Positions 10,567-25,500 of a DNA stretch of 64,000 nucleotides are shown one piece after another. Made by a program: the position numbers and the translations under genes. Position 1 is the first letter of the stretch, and each line of letters opens with the position of its first letter. The DNA comes from Thuidium tamariscinum. Lineage: Eukaryota > Streptophyta > Bryopsida > Hypnales > Thuidiaceae. The notes under the pieces were generated by a model. That model was not told the origin of the DNA, did no database searches, and saw nothing but the letters and a program-made list of their open reading frames with translations. The stretch covers positions 40,763,682 through 40,827,681 of the forward strand of contig OX344749.2 in the NCBI GenBank assembly GCA_947034885.2. The letters run 5' to 3'.

Positions 10567-12864
10567 TATGCAAAAACACCACAACTCATCCAGAGCTCAT
10601 CCATTCCGATTGGGAACTCAAAAATGTTGTGGATGATGTTGCACTCTTTGAGGCCAACCCACATTTTTACAGGATCATCAATGCTACCCCTTAAACTTCT
10701 AATATTTTTTTTCTCATTTTTTTAGATAAGATGTTTTATGGGGAATTTACTTCTTGTTCATTTCTTTTTTTATAAATAACACTAGTATTCATTGTATGCC
10801 ATTTTGACAATATAATAAAATAAAATAAAATAAAATATTTAATTTATTAATTCATAAAAAATATAAAATTCAATATCTTTTGTGGAGTCTATAAGAATAC
10901 TACAAAACAACGTCCGTACATCCCTCCTTATAAAGGGCTATCTAATAGTTGGAAGAAAGGCAACCACAAGACATATGATCCAAAAGATCTCATTGCAGCA
11001 TATAAAACAAAAGAAACAAATTCTAATGAATTAACTACTTTCAATAGGGGTTATAAGGGGACCAAAAAATTAAGGAACTTATTACGGAAAACTATACATA
11101 TTTGAAATGTGATGTTCAATCCCCAGATGCTTCAATAGCTATTGATGTACAACAAAGATAGATATTTATATAGTAAGAAATGTTAGTTAATTAGTCTAAG
11201 TCCCCTTAAAACCCCTATTCAATGTATCTAATTATCGGAGGATGTTTCATTGGATATATGTTTTCTTATTGATTTCAAAGTAGATCATCAAAATAATTGT
11301 ATTTTAGTTCATTTGTAGATTTCTTGTTTTTGAATAATATGGTGAATCTATAATTCTATTTGTTTAGATTACCATATATAGAAATATATATTTGAAACAC
11401 TTAAGACAAGTATATAGGATAATTAAAGAAAAATTTATGGATTTGTGAATGATTTTATTGTTCTTGATTTCTACCACACCTCAAATTTGAAGTACTTATA
11501 TTTCACCAGATATGGCCTAAATTTACATGATTCAAAGTGATAACAAATTTTGAGAAATAAGAATAAGGATTTAAATGTGGCTTGGAATGAATTGAAATCA
11601 ATACATGTACATTCGTTCAAAACTTAACTGCAATCCCTGTGGGATGACTTTGAAAAGATACTTCAACTTTTGATAATTATCTACAACAATTGCTTGATTC
11701 AACTTGAACTTTTAGGTTGAATAATTAATAACCCAAACAAGATTGAAAAATAGACTGGACAATCAAGTTCAATAAATTAAATGAGCTCACCTTGGACCAA
11801 TTCCTTCATTTGGATTTCATAGTTGAGAATTGAAAAAGTAATGGTTTTGGAATATGAATTCAACATCAACTTCACAAAACCAAAAGCACAAGGCTTTTTC
11901 TCTTATCAAATTCTTCTAAAGGTTATAATGCCAACTACATTGATCTAAAAGATAGAAAAAGGAATTTTTATGGTGTAATAGATTGTAGGATCTTGCACTA
12001 CACTTGTATGCAAAACATGTGGCAATCAATTTTATGGAATTTGATTACAAAGATTGCAAAATATTAACAATTGAAGTAGAAAATTATTTTTTTGTTGGAC
12101 CTTATGCAAGAATTTCAAATGGCTTTAGTTGATGCTTGTGAGAAATTTTTTCACTATGGACTTTGAATTTAAAAAACTACCATTTTGAAAAATGTTAGGC
12201 ATATCTCTACCAAATTTGAAAAAAAAAATAGCTAATATCGTAAGAAATTCTACAATTCAAGGATGTGTGAAGAAACAACAATATGCTAATCATTATTCAA
12301 ACATATTTTCCACCTTATATTTTCAAACTCAAAAATTCCAATGGTGAATCAAAATACAATTATATTCTTCACAAGCAACAAAAAAACATTTAATTCAAAA
12401 ATCTCTAGTTTCTAAATAAATTAGAAGCTCAATGTCATAATCCAAGTGCATAAGACATTGGGCACTCTTCCAAATTAGGTCCCATTATGTTCCCCTTGAA
12501 ACCTTAAATGTTTTACATTGGGAACTCAAATTTCTATCATTAGGAACTTTAATCCCACATTGCATTCTTAACCCCTAAAGACCAAATTGCGTTTTTTGGC
12601 AACATAGTAATTTTAGGCAGCTCACTACAAATAGAGTTTTTATTTTTTTTCTTTGAAATTTTCACAGAACATGTGTCCAAGGAGTAGCTTTAAGGCCCAA
12701 CAATTTTCATAACTTTTGAGTATATAGTGAAAAAGTTATTGTATGATATGTAGTTTTCTCTACTTGGCAGGCAGCCCAGGCAACAAAAAAAACTTCTTGA
12801 AAAATCACTTTTTTTGAAGTTTCAAATTTCAAATTTTCTCTTTAGATTTTCATCTACTTAGAAA
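10567..12864. other. AT-rich intergenic DNA
   Basis: Contains an (AATAA)n-like run near 10811-10835. No recognisable gene or complete mobile element was found. Confidence 0.45.
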
Positions 12865-13500
12865 TCTTTGAATCATTCTATCTTGATTAATGAGATGAAA
12901 GTTATAGGAGTTTTAGTTTGTGGGTAGTTTATAGGTACTTATGGGATCTTTCACACTAAAATAAACTTTGAAGTCATTTATTTTACTCAATTTTTAATAT
13001 TTTTTAATTAAAACAAATCATTTGGTGTATATTGTTTATTACAACATTACAACCATTGGGATTGGCATTTTTCAATCCCATAAAAAAATAGTTAACAATT
13101 TAGTATTTTGGATCATTTTCAACTTCTTTCTACTTATTTATTTTTTCCTACATCTTGTACAATTACAAATTATTTGAAAATTTTCAAGCATTTAGCCAAC
13201 TTGAATTGAAGAATGAATCCAAAGAGTTACAAAAAATTTGGATATTTTTTCATATAAACATGAGCTACTAAAGTGCAGCTGCCCAGAATTTCGCAGGGTC
13301 AAAAAATGGTTCTTTGACAATTCAAACACTAATATCTTGCAATCTACACGGTGGAAATTTCTGAAATTTTTTTCACATCTTCTTGAACTAGTGTAATAAA
13401 AGATCCTATGGTTACAAATGTTCAAAGATGTTTTTTTCTAAAATTTTGTACTTGCTTTAGAAATGGCAGTTTTGGAGCATTTTTGGTGAAAACATAGTTA
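12865..13500. repeat. Dispersed long repeat, copy A (uninterrupted)
   Basis: It aligns in the same orientation along its length with 58590-59460, for example the shared ACAACCATTGGGATTGGCAT near 13050 and 59020. Copy B is interrupted by a MITE and this copy is not, so 12895-12904 (ATGAAAGTTA) is the empty insertion site. No intact coding frame is visible. It is probably part of a decayed transposon. Confidence 0.85.
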
Positions 13501-14690
13501 TAAGGATTAATTACATTCTTTATGTTCACTCTAAGACATGCATGACTCTTTTGCAATCCCAAATATATTATCCAAATGAAAAATTCACATAAAGTAGAAT
13601 AAGGTAGACACATAACTTGAAAAATTCTCATTGGAGACTAATTTATGATATGGTCTCCCCTCTTTGTGTTGAATGCCTCAACAACTATTATCCTAAAAGG
13701 CCAATGAGATTTCCTTTCCTTCTCAAAAAATGTAAACTAAAATGCTTATTATTCTTGGAATGTGCATTCAATTTTTGTGAAAATTAAATTTTTGTAAAAC
13801 TCTTTTCAAAAAAATTCAAAAATTAGGCCCAAGATTGAGATCTAGGGAATTTAATCCCTTTGCATTTGTACCATGAATGAAACCTATTTTCATTTTGATG
13901 AATTTAGAATAGTGTATACAATGACTACAAATCTTTTTTATCCATCGCATTTCTTAAGAGTTGCTTGAATGGAAGTTACTTTGGATGGTTTTGGAAATTG
14001 CCTCATTTAAGATTTTAAGACCATTCTACATAAGAATATGCAATAAATATGGATCACAAAATATAGTATTCTAGTGAATTAGGTTTATTTGTTTCTCCTT
14101 GCTTACATGTGAATTTCTTTCATAAATAGAATGTTTTTGAATTTGAGACCAATTAATGAAATAAAGGACATATACTCTAATTTCTATGAAAATTCTTGTA
14201 GGTTATGATTTTTATCACTATGATATACACTTAAAGTGGAATTTCTAGATTGTTTGAAACAATTTCCTATTACACAAGATTTTTCCACTATTTCATCATA
14301 GTCTCAAAATATTCAAAGTTCAATTTTTTTTTTATGTGTAAAGTAAAAGGAACTTGTGACTTCATCCTATGAAAATATAATATTCTTTTTACACATAGCT
14401 GCTAAAAGAGTGCACTCAAAGTAAAGTAATTTGACTTGCAACTCCATGATTATAACAAGGTATTTCAAGATTAATTGAAAGTCTTACAGTAAGTTGGTTT
14501 TGAATGACATTTTGGGATCACATATTATACAATGAACCAGATAATGAAGCCTAAAGCTCCTTCTAAACTTGAATTCCTAGCCTCATGGGCTCTTGTGTTG
14601 CGTATTAAAAAAAAATTTGCAATAGTTTTAGACCAAATAGGCTATTAGTAAGGATTCTAAGGCCAAAATGTGGTAAATGAATGACTTTCA
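13501..14690. other. AT-rich intergenic DNA
   Basis: No gene or defined repeat was recognised. Confidence 0.45.
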
Positions 14691-14699
14691 AGATTACTT

Positions 14700-15010
14700 T
14701 AGGAATGAACAATGCACCTATTGGTGCAGAAAATTGGATTGCTTTTGACAAAATACCTTAGTGATGGGTCTGTTCCTTCTATAGTTAATCCTGAAATAAA
14801 AGACTAGTCTTTGTCAAAATCATTTATTTTGATACCATGTGAATCATTTACTTAAAAGAAATCCAAAAGCCCTCAATGAAGGCCAAACTATTGTACAAGA
14901 CCTCCCCATTTTGCACAAAATTCCAAGGATGAATATTTGCAGTTTTGTTTTCAATAGAAGGATCCTTTATCATCCATTGGCTACTTTTTGACCTCCACAT
15001 TCTTACAAGA
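14700..15010. repeat. Dispersed repeat, copy 1 (paralogue in an MLO intron)
   Basis: It resembles 18930-19210 in the same orientation. Shared phrases are ACCATGTGAAT, AGACCTCCCC and AGCCCTCAATGA/AGCACTCATTGA in the same order. The reverse strand has a 60-codon frame here and a 104-codon frame in the other copy. This suggests a common, decayed mobile sequence that I cannot assign. Confidence 0.6.
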
Positions 15011-16553
15011 TTACAAGGCTTTAAAGTCAATCAGTCAATTTGCCATGATAAAGTATCAAAATAAGCCAAATATGTACCCAAAATTGTAAAGATTAATGAA
15101 ATGTTATTTCATTAGCAAATTAATGAAATAACTCTAAACTATATGAATAAACGAAGGCTATCAAATGCTAGAAAACCACTGCTATTTGCAAATTTTGAAA
15201 CACTGTACAGTACACAAAGTGCAAAGTGACTGATTTCAAACAATGCTGGCTATAAAATTACACACAAAAACATTATTTTGCTTTGCCATATGTTCCATTC
15301 ATGGTCCTAAGGCAAAACAATAATTTAGTACAATTTCCTTGATCGCCACTGAACCTTAGCATTACAAATCAGGTGGTAAGGTGGGTACCCCTGCCAAACT
15401 GCCACTTTTTGGCATTGTGCCTAGTCAGTATTATTAGCCAACTGATCAAATTATCATATTTTGTTGGTGGCAAATGGAAGGAGGTTCCAATGCACCAATC
15501 AACATGACATTTGGATGTCATATGCAAAAGTTATGAAAGGTCAAAGTTTTTTGATAGATGTTCTAAAACCGTCTCTTCAACATAAGGCCATATTGATTTT
15601 GGAGATGTACACAGAGTGATGATGGCACTTTTACATAAGGTGAAACTTTGGATGTATTCACCGTATTTACACACTGAATACCTACATTTAGAAGAACAAA
15701 ATAAATTAGAAACGACAAATAAGAAGTTGAGATACCAAATGAGATACTTGTTTCTAAAAACTTCTTCAATGTTTAATAATCTTGTAAAAAATAGTACAGC
15801 ATCTGGAAGTGTTCACACCAAGGAAATATCTTAAGCTTTAGAGTGATAAAATGAAACTTGATTTTAATAAAAGATTGAGATTGGAGGTGAATACAATGGG
15901 TTTGTTTGTTCCTTTTAGACATTGAAACTAATTTGAACCACTAGATTAATTTTTTCATTATAGCTAATTAGTTTCAATAGTCTAAATATCAATTGTCTTT
16001 TTTATGATTATATGTCTTATGCCATCTTTAAGGTATCAATCTTGCAAAAGTTATCAATCTTATACATTGACTTAATTGTTAATTACAAATTTGGATTCTA
16101 TATACATGTGATCAATTTTTTTCTTTTTGGACTCAAAAATAAGTCAAGCCAAGAGATAAAAACTAAATGTGATTCTTGGCAAAGGAAGTTTATTTGCTTA
16201 CCAAATAGATGACGCCTATGGTTGCAACCAAAAAAAATGTTATAGCAAAAATATAACATTGTTTATTTTTCTATATTGCTTTTAACTTGAAAAAAGAACC
16301 AAGAATCTAGGAATTTTTTTAATAAAGTATCCAACTATCTCCAATTCATACTAAAGATAATTCCCTAAATTTGAACCAATAATCTTGGGTCTTCTACTGT
16401 ATTTTATAGACAATATGCTTTATTAAACATTGTCATATAGAAAAGATCACTTGCGTATGAGGTGCCACCAACATTTGGTAGCCCAAAGAAAAAAAACATT
16501 AATCAAGATTGTGAGAGATTGAAGAAGTGCAATCTCTTACCTCATGCTAATAA
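15011..16553. other. Intergenic DNA and MLO 3' flank
   Basis: No conserved gene is seen. A + frame at 15616-15834 (72 codons, containing LHLEEQNKLETTNKKLRYQM) looks coiled-coil-like but resembles nothing I recognise. The part next to 16554 should include the 3' UTR and polyadenylation region of the MLO gene. Confidence 0.4.
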
Positions 16554-19500
16554 TCACTTGGTAGTACTAGAACTTTGCAAAGGAGAAGGGACAGGAAGTG
16601 TGGCATCATTGGGAGATATGCGGCGTCGAATCTCAGTGCCAGGAGTACTTGAAGGAGAGAATCCAAGTTGATGTTTTGATCTTGCATTGCCCATTTCTTG
16701 TTGAATGGGGTGGAGGGTCTTGCTTCTACCAGATTCCGTTGGCCTCAATCGTCGTTCCCATACATTTTGGGCTACTATTGCAACTGATGGATCTAATGGT
16801 TGAGGATCTTCGGTCATATCCCATGTATTTGTTTTCCTGCCAAGAACATAGAACACATGAGATTGTATACAAATTGGGATATTTCACTTGATGGAAATAA
16901 GTTCCTCCATTGAAATATACATTGATTTTAAGGTCTATCATATGCTCTAAATTGAATATTGTAAAAGGTGCACTTCAACTTGTACTAGGTGCATGACACA
17001 CCAAAAATAATTTGATTTACAACCATTGGAATACCATTACATACCTGTTATCAACTCCTTCTTCCATAGCCTTAGTCATAGGGGATGACAAATTAACATT
17101 TTCATATTCACTTGGCCCTTGGCCTTCGGGAATCAATTTCTCCCTTGAGGCTTTTCTACCACCTTGTTTCAATCTATTCTTTGCATCCTTGTGCCACACA
17201 TGGAGCACTTGATTAACCCTTCGTGGTACAACGGCCTTCTTGTAGCTTGAACCCATCTACCCAATTCCACAAATACCATTTCAATCAACTCAAGTTGGCT
17301 AACAAAGTTGGATTAGTGATAAATTACATATACAACATTATTAAATAAATTAGAATGTTTTCCACACTAATTGGTTAAAAATGAGTGGTTATAGAAAAAA
17401 TATTTTCTAATTGAAATAGTCTTCACCTTAAGTATACGTAAACCTACAAGTTATACTTATCATTTCCAAAAACATCCCATTTACATGGGCTAATACTATT
17501 CACTACTATGTATCTAGTTTCTTCTTATAAATTATCTAAACAACCAAAAAGTAAGACTTCAATGTTGACAATTACACACATGCTAACAATTCATGTTTGA
17601 AATCTATCTTAAGCCTTCTACACTTGATGAGGTAGGTTGTCTACAATAGCTAACACATTCACAAACCAACATAATTGAAGGTCATAGTTGCCAGAAAAAA
17701 ACCCAAAATTATTCAATTTTAGTGTAGGAATTAGATCAAAGTCAGTACCTGGGAAACAAGTGCATAGAGGGGCAAAGTGCTGAAGCTAACAAACAGTTGC
17801 ATGAATAATCTGCACATTGCATCATTGCTTATGTTTGAATATGTCTATATCTATTGACAAAATAAACTCCAACTTTGAACATGATCATTTTAATAGATTT
17901 TAAAAGTAGCTATGCAAAGGCTATGTATACAATTTTTTTCTTCTTTAATTATCTCATTTCCCCTATTCAACTTTCAAAATTACATACATTTAACATACTC
18001 CCTGTGTCCATCCTTAAATGCTTGTCTACACTTTTGTTGAGATTCTTTTAGCCATTTTCATTGATCATATTGTGAAAAAGAGAAGTAAGAAAGGTTCCAA
18101 TTTTATATCACTAAAATCAATGAAGAACATTGCATGTGCTCATTGCAATATTAAATAAAATCAACCACAAAAAAGTCTCTACAAGACCTACTCAAAACAA
18201 CCTTAAAAAAACATGACATTTGAAGTGAACAATTCATTTAGAACAAAGGAAATAGTAATTAATTAAAGCTAGGGTAGGGTATCTAACTGTTATCCACTTT
18301 TCCAACACTATCTTTTAAGAACATTTATTTGTCAAGCATCATAGTAGGTACTCTTTATAGCAAATTTTGTATACATTGAACACATTTTTCTGGATTAATA
18401 TTTGTAATGAATTTTGATTTTTAGCAAAGCACTAAACATGAAGACATATACATACCCAAGTGAAAGACGTGTGTAGAAATATCCCTTGTTTTCAACTACC
18501 AAGCAAGAGCGGATACCAAATTGCCACTGCATTAATCAGTACCGAATGTCAAAAACTTTGAAAATCAATTGATTGAAATAAGTACAGTAAAGCAGTGAGT
18601 AAAATTTTTGGAGACCACTCCCCAATCTAAAGACCTTATTATAAGGTAATTAAACTACCCCATTATAGACAAAATAGGAGCAAGCGCATAGTGGGCAAAA
18701 TTGTAATTGTCATGTACATTTCAGAACTTCAATGCTTTTGAAATTATTTATGAAGGCTTGATGATTTAGAGCCTTACCACTTGCCATAGGAACGTTGCCA
18801 TCTCAAGAGCATCCTGCAAAACTTCAACAAACTTTAGGAAGAAGCAAGCAATTGATGTAAATTTATATGTGAAAGTTAGGGAGATTTCAAGTAGAATTAC
18901 CTTACCAGAGGCTTTGGAATTGGGTTTTCTTCTAAATTTTTTTTTAACCCTCCTCATGTAGAAATCAGCAAGCAAGTGATGAAATGAACCGTTGAAGGAC
19001 AAACTAGAGGTCATGGAAATCTTCCATTTTGATAGTAACCATGTGAATGATTGGCTCAAAAAAAAACTAAAAGCACTCATTGAGAGTCTAATTATTATAG
19101 AAGACCTCCCCTTTTAGAACAAAATTTTGAAGATGAGTAGTTGAACTTCGGTTCTACATGGAGAGACTCTTTGTTATTCATTGCCTAAAAAAGGGTTACA
19201 ACATTGTTTAAATGTTGCTTACCCCAGTAAAGATTGGTTGGCCACTTAGTTTTGGTCAAAATTGACACTTCTTCATTTGTATAAAAAAATTTAGAATGAA
19301 TTTGGATATAAAAAAGAAGAAGCAGATGGGTGTGGGGAATTGGAACCAATGCATTAGAACAAAAACCACAACCATCTAGGCTAGCATGCAATTTAGGGGG
19401 TTGAAAAAACTAATGAGATATGGGTCCAAAAATATAATTTTTTTTTAATAAGAGAACCTTCAATTGCTACAAAATTTAGGATAGAGATCCAAGCATTCAT

Positions 19501-22500
19501 ACTAAGGTAGGTACACCCAAAAGCGCCATGTTCCTAAAAGCACCATTTACAGTGCACATACATTTCCAAAATTAGTCATGTTCAGAGGCTCTAGATGTCG
19601 CTTTCAGAAACAGACTTTGACCATTAATAACTTCTGTATACAATATCCAAATCCTACGTTCTTTGGTGCGTTGGAACATGCTTTCACTTGCCAACAAGAC
19701 TGCATAAAAATTTGAACTAGCTAATAATAGGAACTAGGTACAGTATGAATAAGTGGCACTTTTGAGTGTACCTACCTTAATTCCATCAGTATGGTTAAAT
19801 CTCTAGAATGCATCGTGGCTTGGGAATTTTTTTTTCATGTTTAGCTTGGAATTACAAAATCCACCACGATCCTCAATGGGTTAAGTAGACCACATACTTG
19901 GAAGAGCAGCAGGTGGATGATGTGCAGCAGGAGTTTGGGGCGGTGAAACCAAAAAAGCTCATCCCGGGGCTTCAGCTGGGCTCCCATAAAAGGTCCTGGG
20001 AAGGGCAAAGCGCCACTGGACTCCATTGCCAGCGTCGCAACCACATGCTGCAGCTTCATGCCTATGGCAACTATAATCTGTTTAAGGGTGGAATCAGACA
20101 TGGATAAGTAATTGAGACTAGCAGCTGGAAATGATACACAAATAAAATCCCATATGGAAGTTTATTCATGCGTGTCAAAAAATTTAAAGATTAAAAAAAT
20201 TTAAATTTTTAAAAAAATGGAAGTTTAATTGCTCTACGGACCACTATAGATTGCACAAGGTTGAAGCATTAGGTCGTTTTACCTTATCTAGGGATGAGAC
20301 AACAAGTTTAAAACAACCCACTACATTTATAAAACTTTATGATGCATTTGAAGTACTAAGTCTCCATTTCACAAGGTAACTTGAAATCTCATTGATTTAG
20401 TGCATGACATAGAATCCATGTAAACACCACTATTTCATGGTTCATTTTAGTTACTTGGGCACAACTAAAATCAACGTGAAACAAAATAAAATACTTTTAA
20501 ATGATAAAAAAAGATTTTAGCACCACTAAAGGTGATTTCTTTTGATTTGGAATTTATTACCATTATTAGAGCAATTTAAATTGTGACATACCACTATAGG
20601 GATGAATGATATCCAAAAGTACAAATTGACCCCTACACAAAAGAACATAAAGTCATTCCACTTGATGAAAGAAGTAATGTTAACAAAGTGACTATTTGCA
20701 AGTAAAAAGGAGGTATATGAGCACCAATCGACAATCTCAAAGCTTAATGCCCAAAGTCTATATAAGTACCAACTTTGAATCTGTATGGGTCATTGACACC
20801 AAGCTATGGCATTCTAACTAGGTACAAAAATACTTCCTTTCTCCTAACAATTGTAGTCCAAAGTTGCACATGAATTCATTCCTAATACTCTTTTCAGCAT
20901 AATTTTCAATGCTTAATGCAAAAAAAATAATTGTGGCAAGGTGCACTAACATTACATTTTGTAACATGTCATATATCTTCAAGTTCATGAGGCTTTGAGT
21001 GTGTACCTTGAACATTGAAGAGCATGAAGGCTATCACAAATGCCCAAAGCCAAGCACTGCAACAAGAATGACATGTTCAATGACTAGACTCAAAAGCAAA
21101 TATACTAATGTAAAATTTGAGGCCTATATATAATTGTTCAAAAATAATCCCTATTTATGCAGATTTTAAAGATGAACCAAACAATAGTCATGCACAAGAA
21201 GTAGGATTCTAAAGTCAAATAGTCTAATAACAAGTACTAGCATTTTTACCTTATTCCCACAATTGTTTCAAACTCATCCTCCATACTCCGCATCATGTAG
21301 TCATGAAAGTTGTATGAAAGGGGCAAGTTATGGGTCTACAAAATGAAATTCAAAAGTTACTACAATTACCAACACCTATACAACTTGATATTTAAAAAAT
21401 TAGAATTGAAGTAAATGTTATTGATAAAATATGTATTTAGGATTAAGTGAACATGATAAATGTACAATAGCTGAAGAAATAAAGCTTAGTCAAAGCTTAT
21501 ACATTTGGTGAGCCCTGTAACATGAGCACAACTTTGAAAATGTAAAATTTATTTCTTCAATATACAAATAACATACACTTTAATGTATTAGAATCTTCTT
21601 TATTGAGAAGTGAAAGTTCTTAATCTTTTTAAATTTTAATAAGAAAAAGCTCTTGAAATATTTTTAAAGTAGAGGATTGAGTTTTCTACCATCAAATGAC
21701 CTTTGACAAAGATAAAAATCATGCTTAAATGTTAGAAAAATAAGTACACAACTTACGGTGATGAAGCTAAAGCGAAGTGTAAGGTAGTCTGCTCGAGGAA
21801 TGTGAAATTGTTGAAAAAAGCATACCTATTGCAAAGAAGTAACACACACATGAACATCTTTGAATCCAAATAATAGTGGCTAGTACATAATAGAGTTTCC
21901 TTTACTATATCATATGTGTATTTAGCACACTCTCATTTGCTTTGAACTAAACAAATATAACCCTCATGTAATGCACTCATTTTTCATTTATTGCTATTTT
22001 CATCCATGGCTAGAATCCCCTATTCTTTTCATAAAAACCCTTTCACCTTCAATACCCTACAGATTGAATACCAAATTGTCACAACCAATCTACTAGCTAG
22101 TTAGGTCCCAATCTCAAACAACTAAAAACAATTCAAACTAACCCAATAATGACACAACCACTTGAAAGTGTCTAATGAATGACAAAGAATCCTTCTTTAT
22201 AAGATAGTAGTGCAGATGTTCAATCCTTCGGAATTTTTTTGGAAAAAAGAGGTCTTTTACACTAGTTTGAATCCCATGGATACTTTGAAATTTTTTAAAG
22301 GAAATGATTCACATGATGTGTACAAAAAAGGAGAATGTTAATATTAAGCTTTTGGTTTGGGACTTACCACCCACACAACAACCCTTGACTTGCTCCATGG
22401 CTGGGATGTGTGATACCTCATAAAAGTTGATTGTCGTGTATAACTGATATTATTGACCACAAGCTCTACAAATCAAAACAGGAAAAAAATTCAGTGCTTT

Positions 22501-25500
22501 TAAGGTTAATTGCAAACTAAGCATCCATGACACAATGCAATGTATCCAAAAGTGGTAGTAACTGTCAACTCCAATTTTAAAGAATTACTTAACAAATTTT
22601 CACTTCACTAATACAGATGCTTGCATTGTTGATACAAGGCAAATTTCAACTAATTTGGCACCTATCTTTTTGCCCCAAATGAGATGTAAGGTAGGAGGTT
22701 CATAAATCATTCCGCCTTAGTTAGAAAGGCTGAAGGCTCTTTGTGGTCATATAGTATATTATGAATACAATAATATTTGATTAAAAAAACATTGATTAAA
22801 TACTTTTCAATACAAAATAAACTAATGATCCTGATAGTATGTAAATAACAAAGTATCGCAATTCATATACTTAATCTCAATTGAAGAATTATGAGGCTCA
22901 ATACGGGTCATATAAAAAAACTCTAAAGGTTATTCTAAGATTAAGCCTACCTACTTCATCAATAATAGTAACAGATATTTCGAGGAGCATGTCACTAATT
23001 CCTAAATAAGATGACTTACTGAGAATGGTCCACTCAATTTAAGGACCTCCTAACTTACCTTACATTCAAGCAGTTTTTTCCATTAATATTGGCAACTATA
23101 ACTGATCTAGATTTAAAGTTTAGTACAATCATGCGAAACCTTGCCAATTCAATTAAAACTGAAGTAACATTACTCATCAAGGCTTGAAGTTCTTCACACA
23201 ATGTGTGCAATCCTATTCCAATTAAGAGAGAAAATATTTTGTTACCATGTTCAGATCATCTGCTAGAAATTCAACACATGTCAAGAATGATGAAACTTAA
23301 GCAGCCAAACCAATTTGGGTTCAATTGTTTGAACATGTCAATGAAAGAGAAATCTTGCAATTGAACGTGGACAATGTAAAAAATAAATATATATCCATTT
23401 TGAAATGCATCTTGAATATGGACATTCTCAAGCACTTTTTTTTCTCTCCCTGAAATAGACTAATTAATGGCATGGGTAACTGAAATTACAAGAAAATTTA
23501 AATAATACAATGTTACAATGTTAATAATCACCTGCCATGCCATCAGGAGATGTTGCCTTTTGAGCTTCCGTTTCCCATTTTTTCCAAGTGTAAACCTGCA
23601 ACAGTTAAGGTATGTTTGCAATTGGTGTTAGAAGTGATGTTTGCAATGTCAATTTTGTTGAACAATAGGTCTAAATTTGTTTGCAAGACCCTTGAAAATA
23701 ACACTCTTAAACACCAAAAGTAGAATAGACCTATAGGCCAAGGAATGATACTAAAATCATTAAAGACATTGATGGACCAGCCTACCAACCAACCCTTATT
23801 ACCATCATTGTCATAATGCTCCTTTCTATTCATAATGCTTCTTTCTAATGCCAAACCTCTATTGTAGGGGGTGGGTGGGGTAATCTTTGTTTAATACTCC
23901 AAATTTTCCTTGGTGTGAATGTATACAATTAAAAACCTACTCCATCATATAGGTTATGTGTTGGTTAAAATCCTTAAAACAAAGTAGAAAGTATTGTGTA
24001 TTGCACACCAAATAATTAGAATGTTTTCACATTCATCTTGATTTCAATTACAATTAAACTGCTTGCTACAAGATAGCATAGAAGGCTTGGTTGATGAAAG
24101 CTTACCTTCAAAAGAGCAAGAGCCATAGTGATTAAGGAATAGAGCACATGGTTTGCAGCTAAAACAAAGATGAAGATGTGTAATTGATGAAGGCTGTCAT
24201 ATGACACAAATGGCTCATGTCCCTAGTCAACACAATCAAGAAAGAAATTAGAATAGAAGTACCTATTTTTGACAATCCCCCTATAATGGCTTCATAGGTT
24301 GACCTATTGTGGACAACACTTGAATGCACTATTTATTGAAAAAAATTCTCTATTTGTGCCTTTTCATCACCCGATCATCTCTCTTCCTTTGTTGAGTAGG
24401 GAGAAGTACCAAAGCTAAATAATTATAATAGCATGAGAAGAAAAATGAGCCCTGCAAAAGGCTGTCAGTTTTTTGTTTTCAGCAGTCATGCAGTGTAAGT
24501 ACTGAAAATTTTAAAAATTATTTATGTATTTATTTAATTTAAAAAATAATAATGATTAAAGTCATCAATCTGACGTGGAACCAGTAGTTCCACATCAGAT
24601 TACCCAAAAATAAAAATAATTTTTTTATTAAAAAAATTAAAAATTCTATAATTGCACCATAATTCCCTGCAGGGCTGCAGAACTGGTAGTCTTTCGGTGG
24701 GCTCAGATTTTTTGTAATGATGAGTCTTTGAAACTAGAATGGGACCTAATGAAAAATCTGCATTGATATTAAACAAAATATTCATTTTTGAGGATTTTCA
24801 TCTCACATTTTACAAGCTGAAATGCTTAAGTTATTTGGTAGAGGTACTTCTACCTACTTAATCCACCAAACATTTGGATCTCCAGGTAAGCATTAAAAGA
24901 GGATAATTTTAGAACACTCATAAATTTTGCATACGGAAAATGCATTCTATGGTGCGTTGGAATCTCTTCAAATTAATTGCCAAGAAAAGCATAATTACAG
25001 CTTTTGATAATCAGAATTCCCAGTGACGGTTGAAAGTCTCTCCTTACCGCTGGACAAGAAGTCGTAGTTGCAGCTGCCAAGAGCCTCCGCCGCGCATGCT
25101 GCTCATCAACCACGGAGGAGAAATCGGATGGTCTTGGCATTTGGAATTTCTGGGTTCCATTATAGTCGGCAGTCTCATAATTCTTGCAAGGCGACCATTT
25201 TTTGTACAGAGAGGACTTGATGCAGATCTTTGAAATGGGCTCTTGCAGGATGGCAAGACTCAGGGAAATGAATCCCACCAGCATCAATTCTGTTGGGACA
25301 TTACGGATTGAAAAAATTGCCACCCACAAAATGAAACATGATAGTAACCCTAATTGAGGCATCAAAGTGAGACCCCACAAATTAAAAAGTCCTCAAACCA
25401 ACAAATCATTTCAGTTTCATCTTGATACCATTCAGATTGAGTGTTGAAATTGTGATGTCCATTCAACTATACAAAGCTCTAACAAGTACAGAGAATCTAT

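Noticed and set aside
23250-23450. Possible extra MLO exon (minus, reading NGYIFIFYIVHVQLQDFSF)
   Set aside because: It does not resemble MLO, and exon 5 joins exon 6 directly in correct phase without it.
25030-25256. + and alternative minus frames over MLO exon 3
   Set aside because: They are shadows of the MLO exon that encodes DELMLVGFISL.
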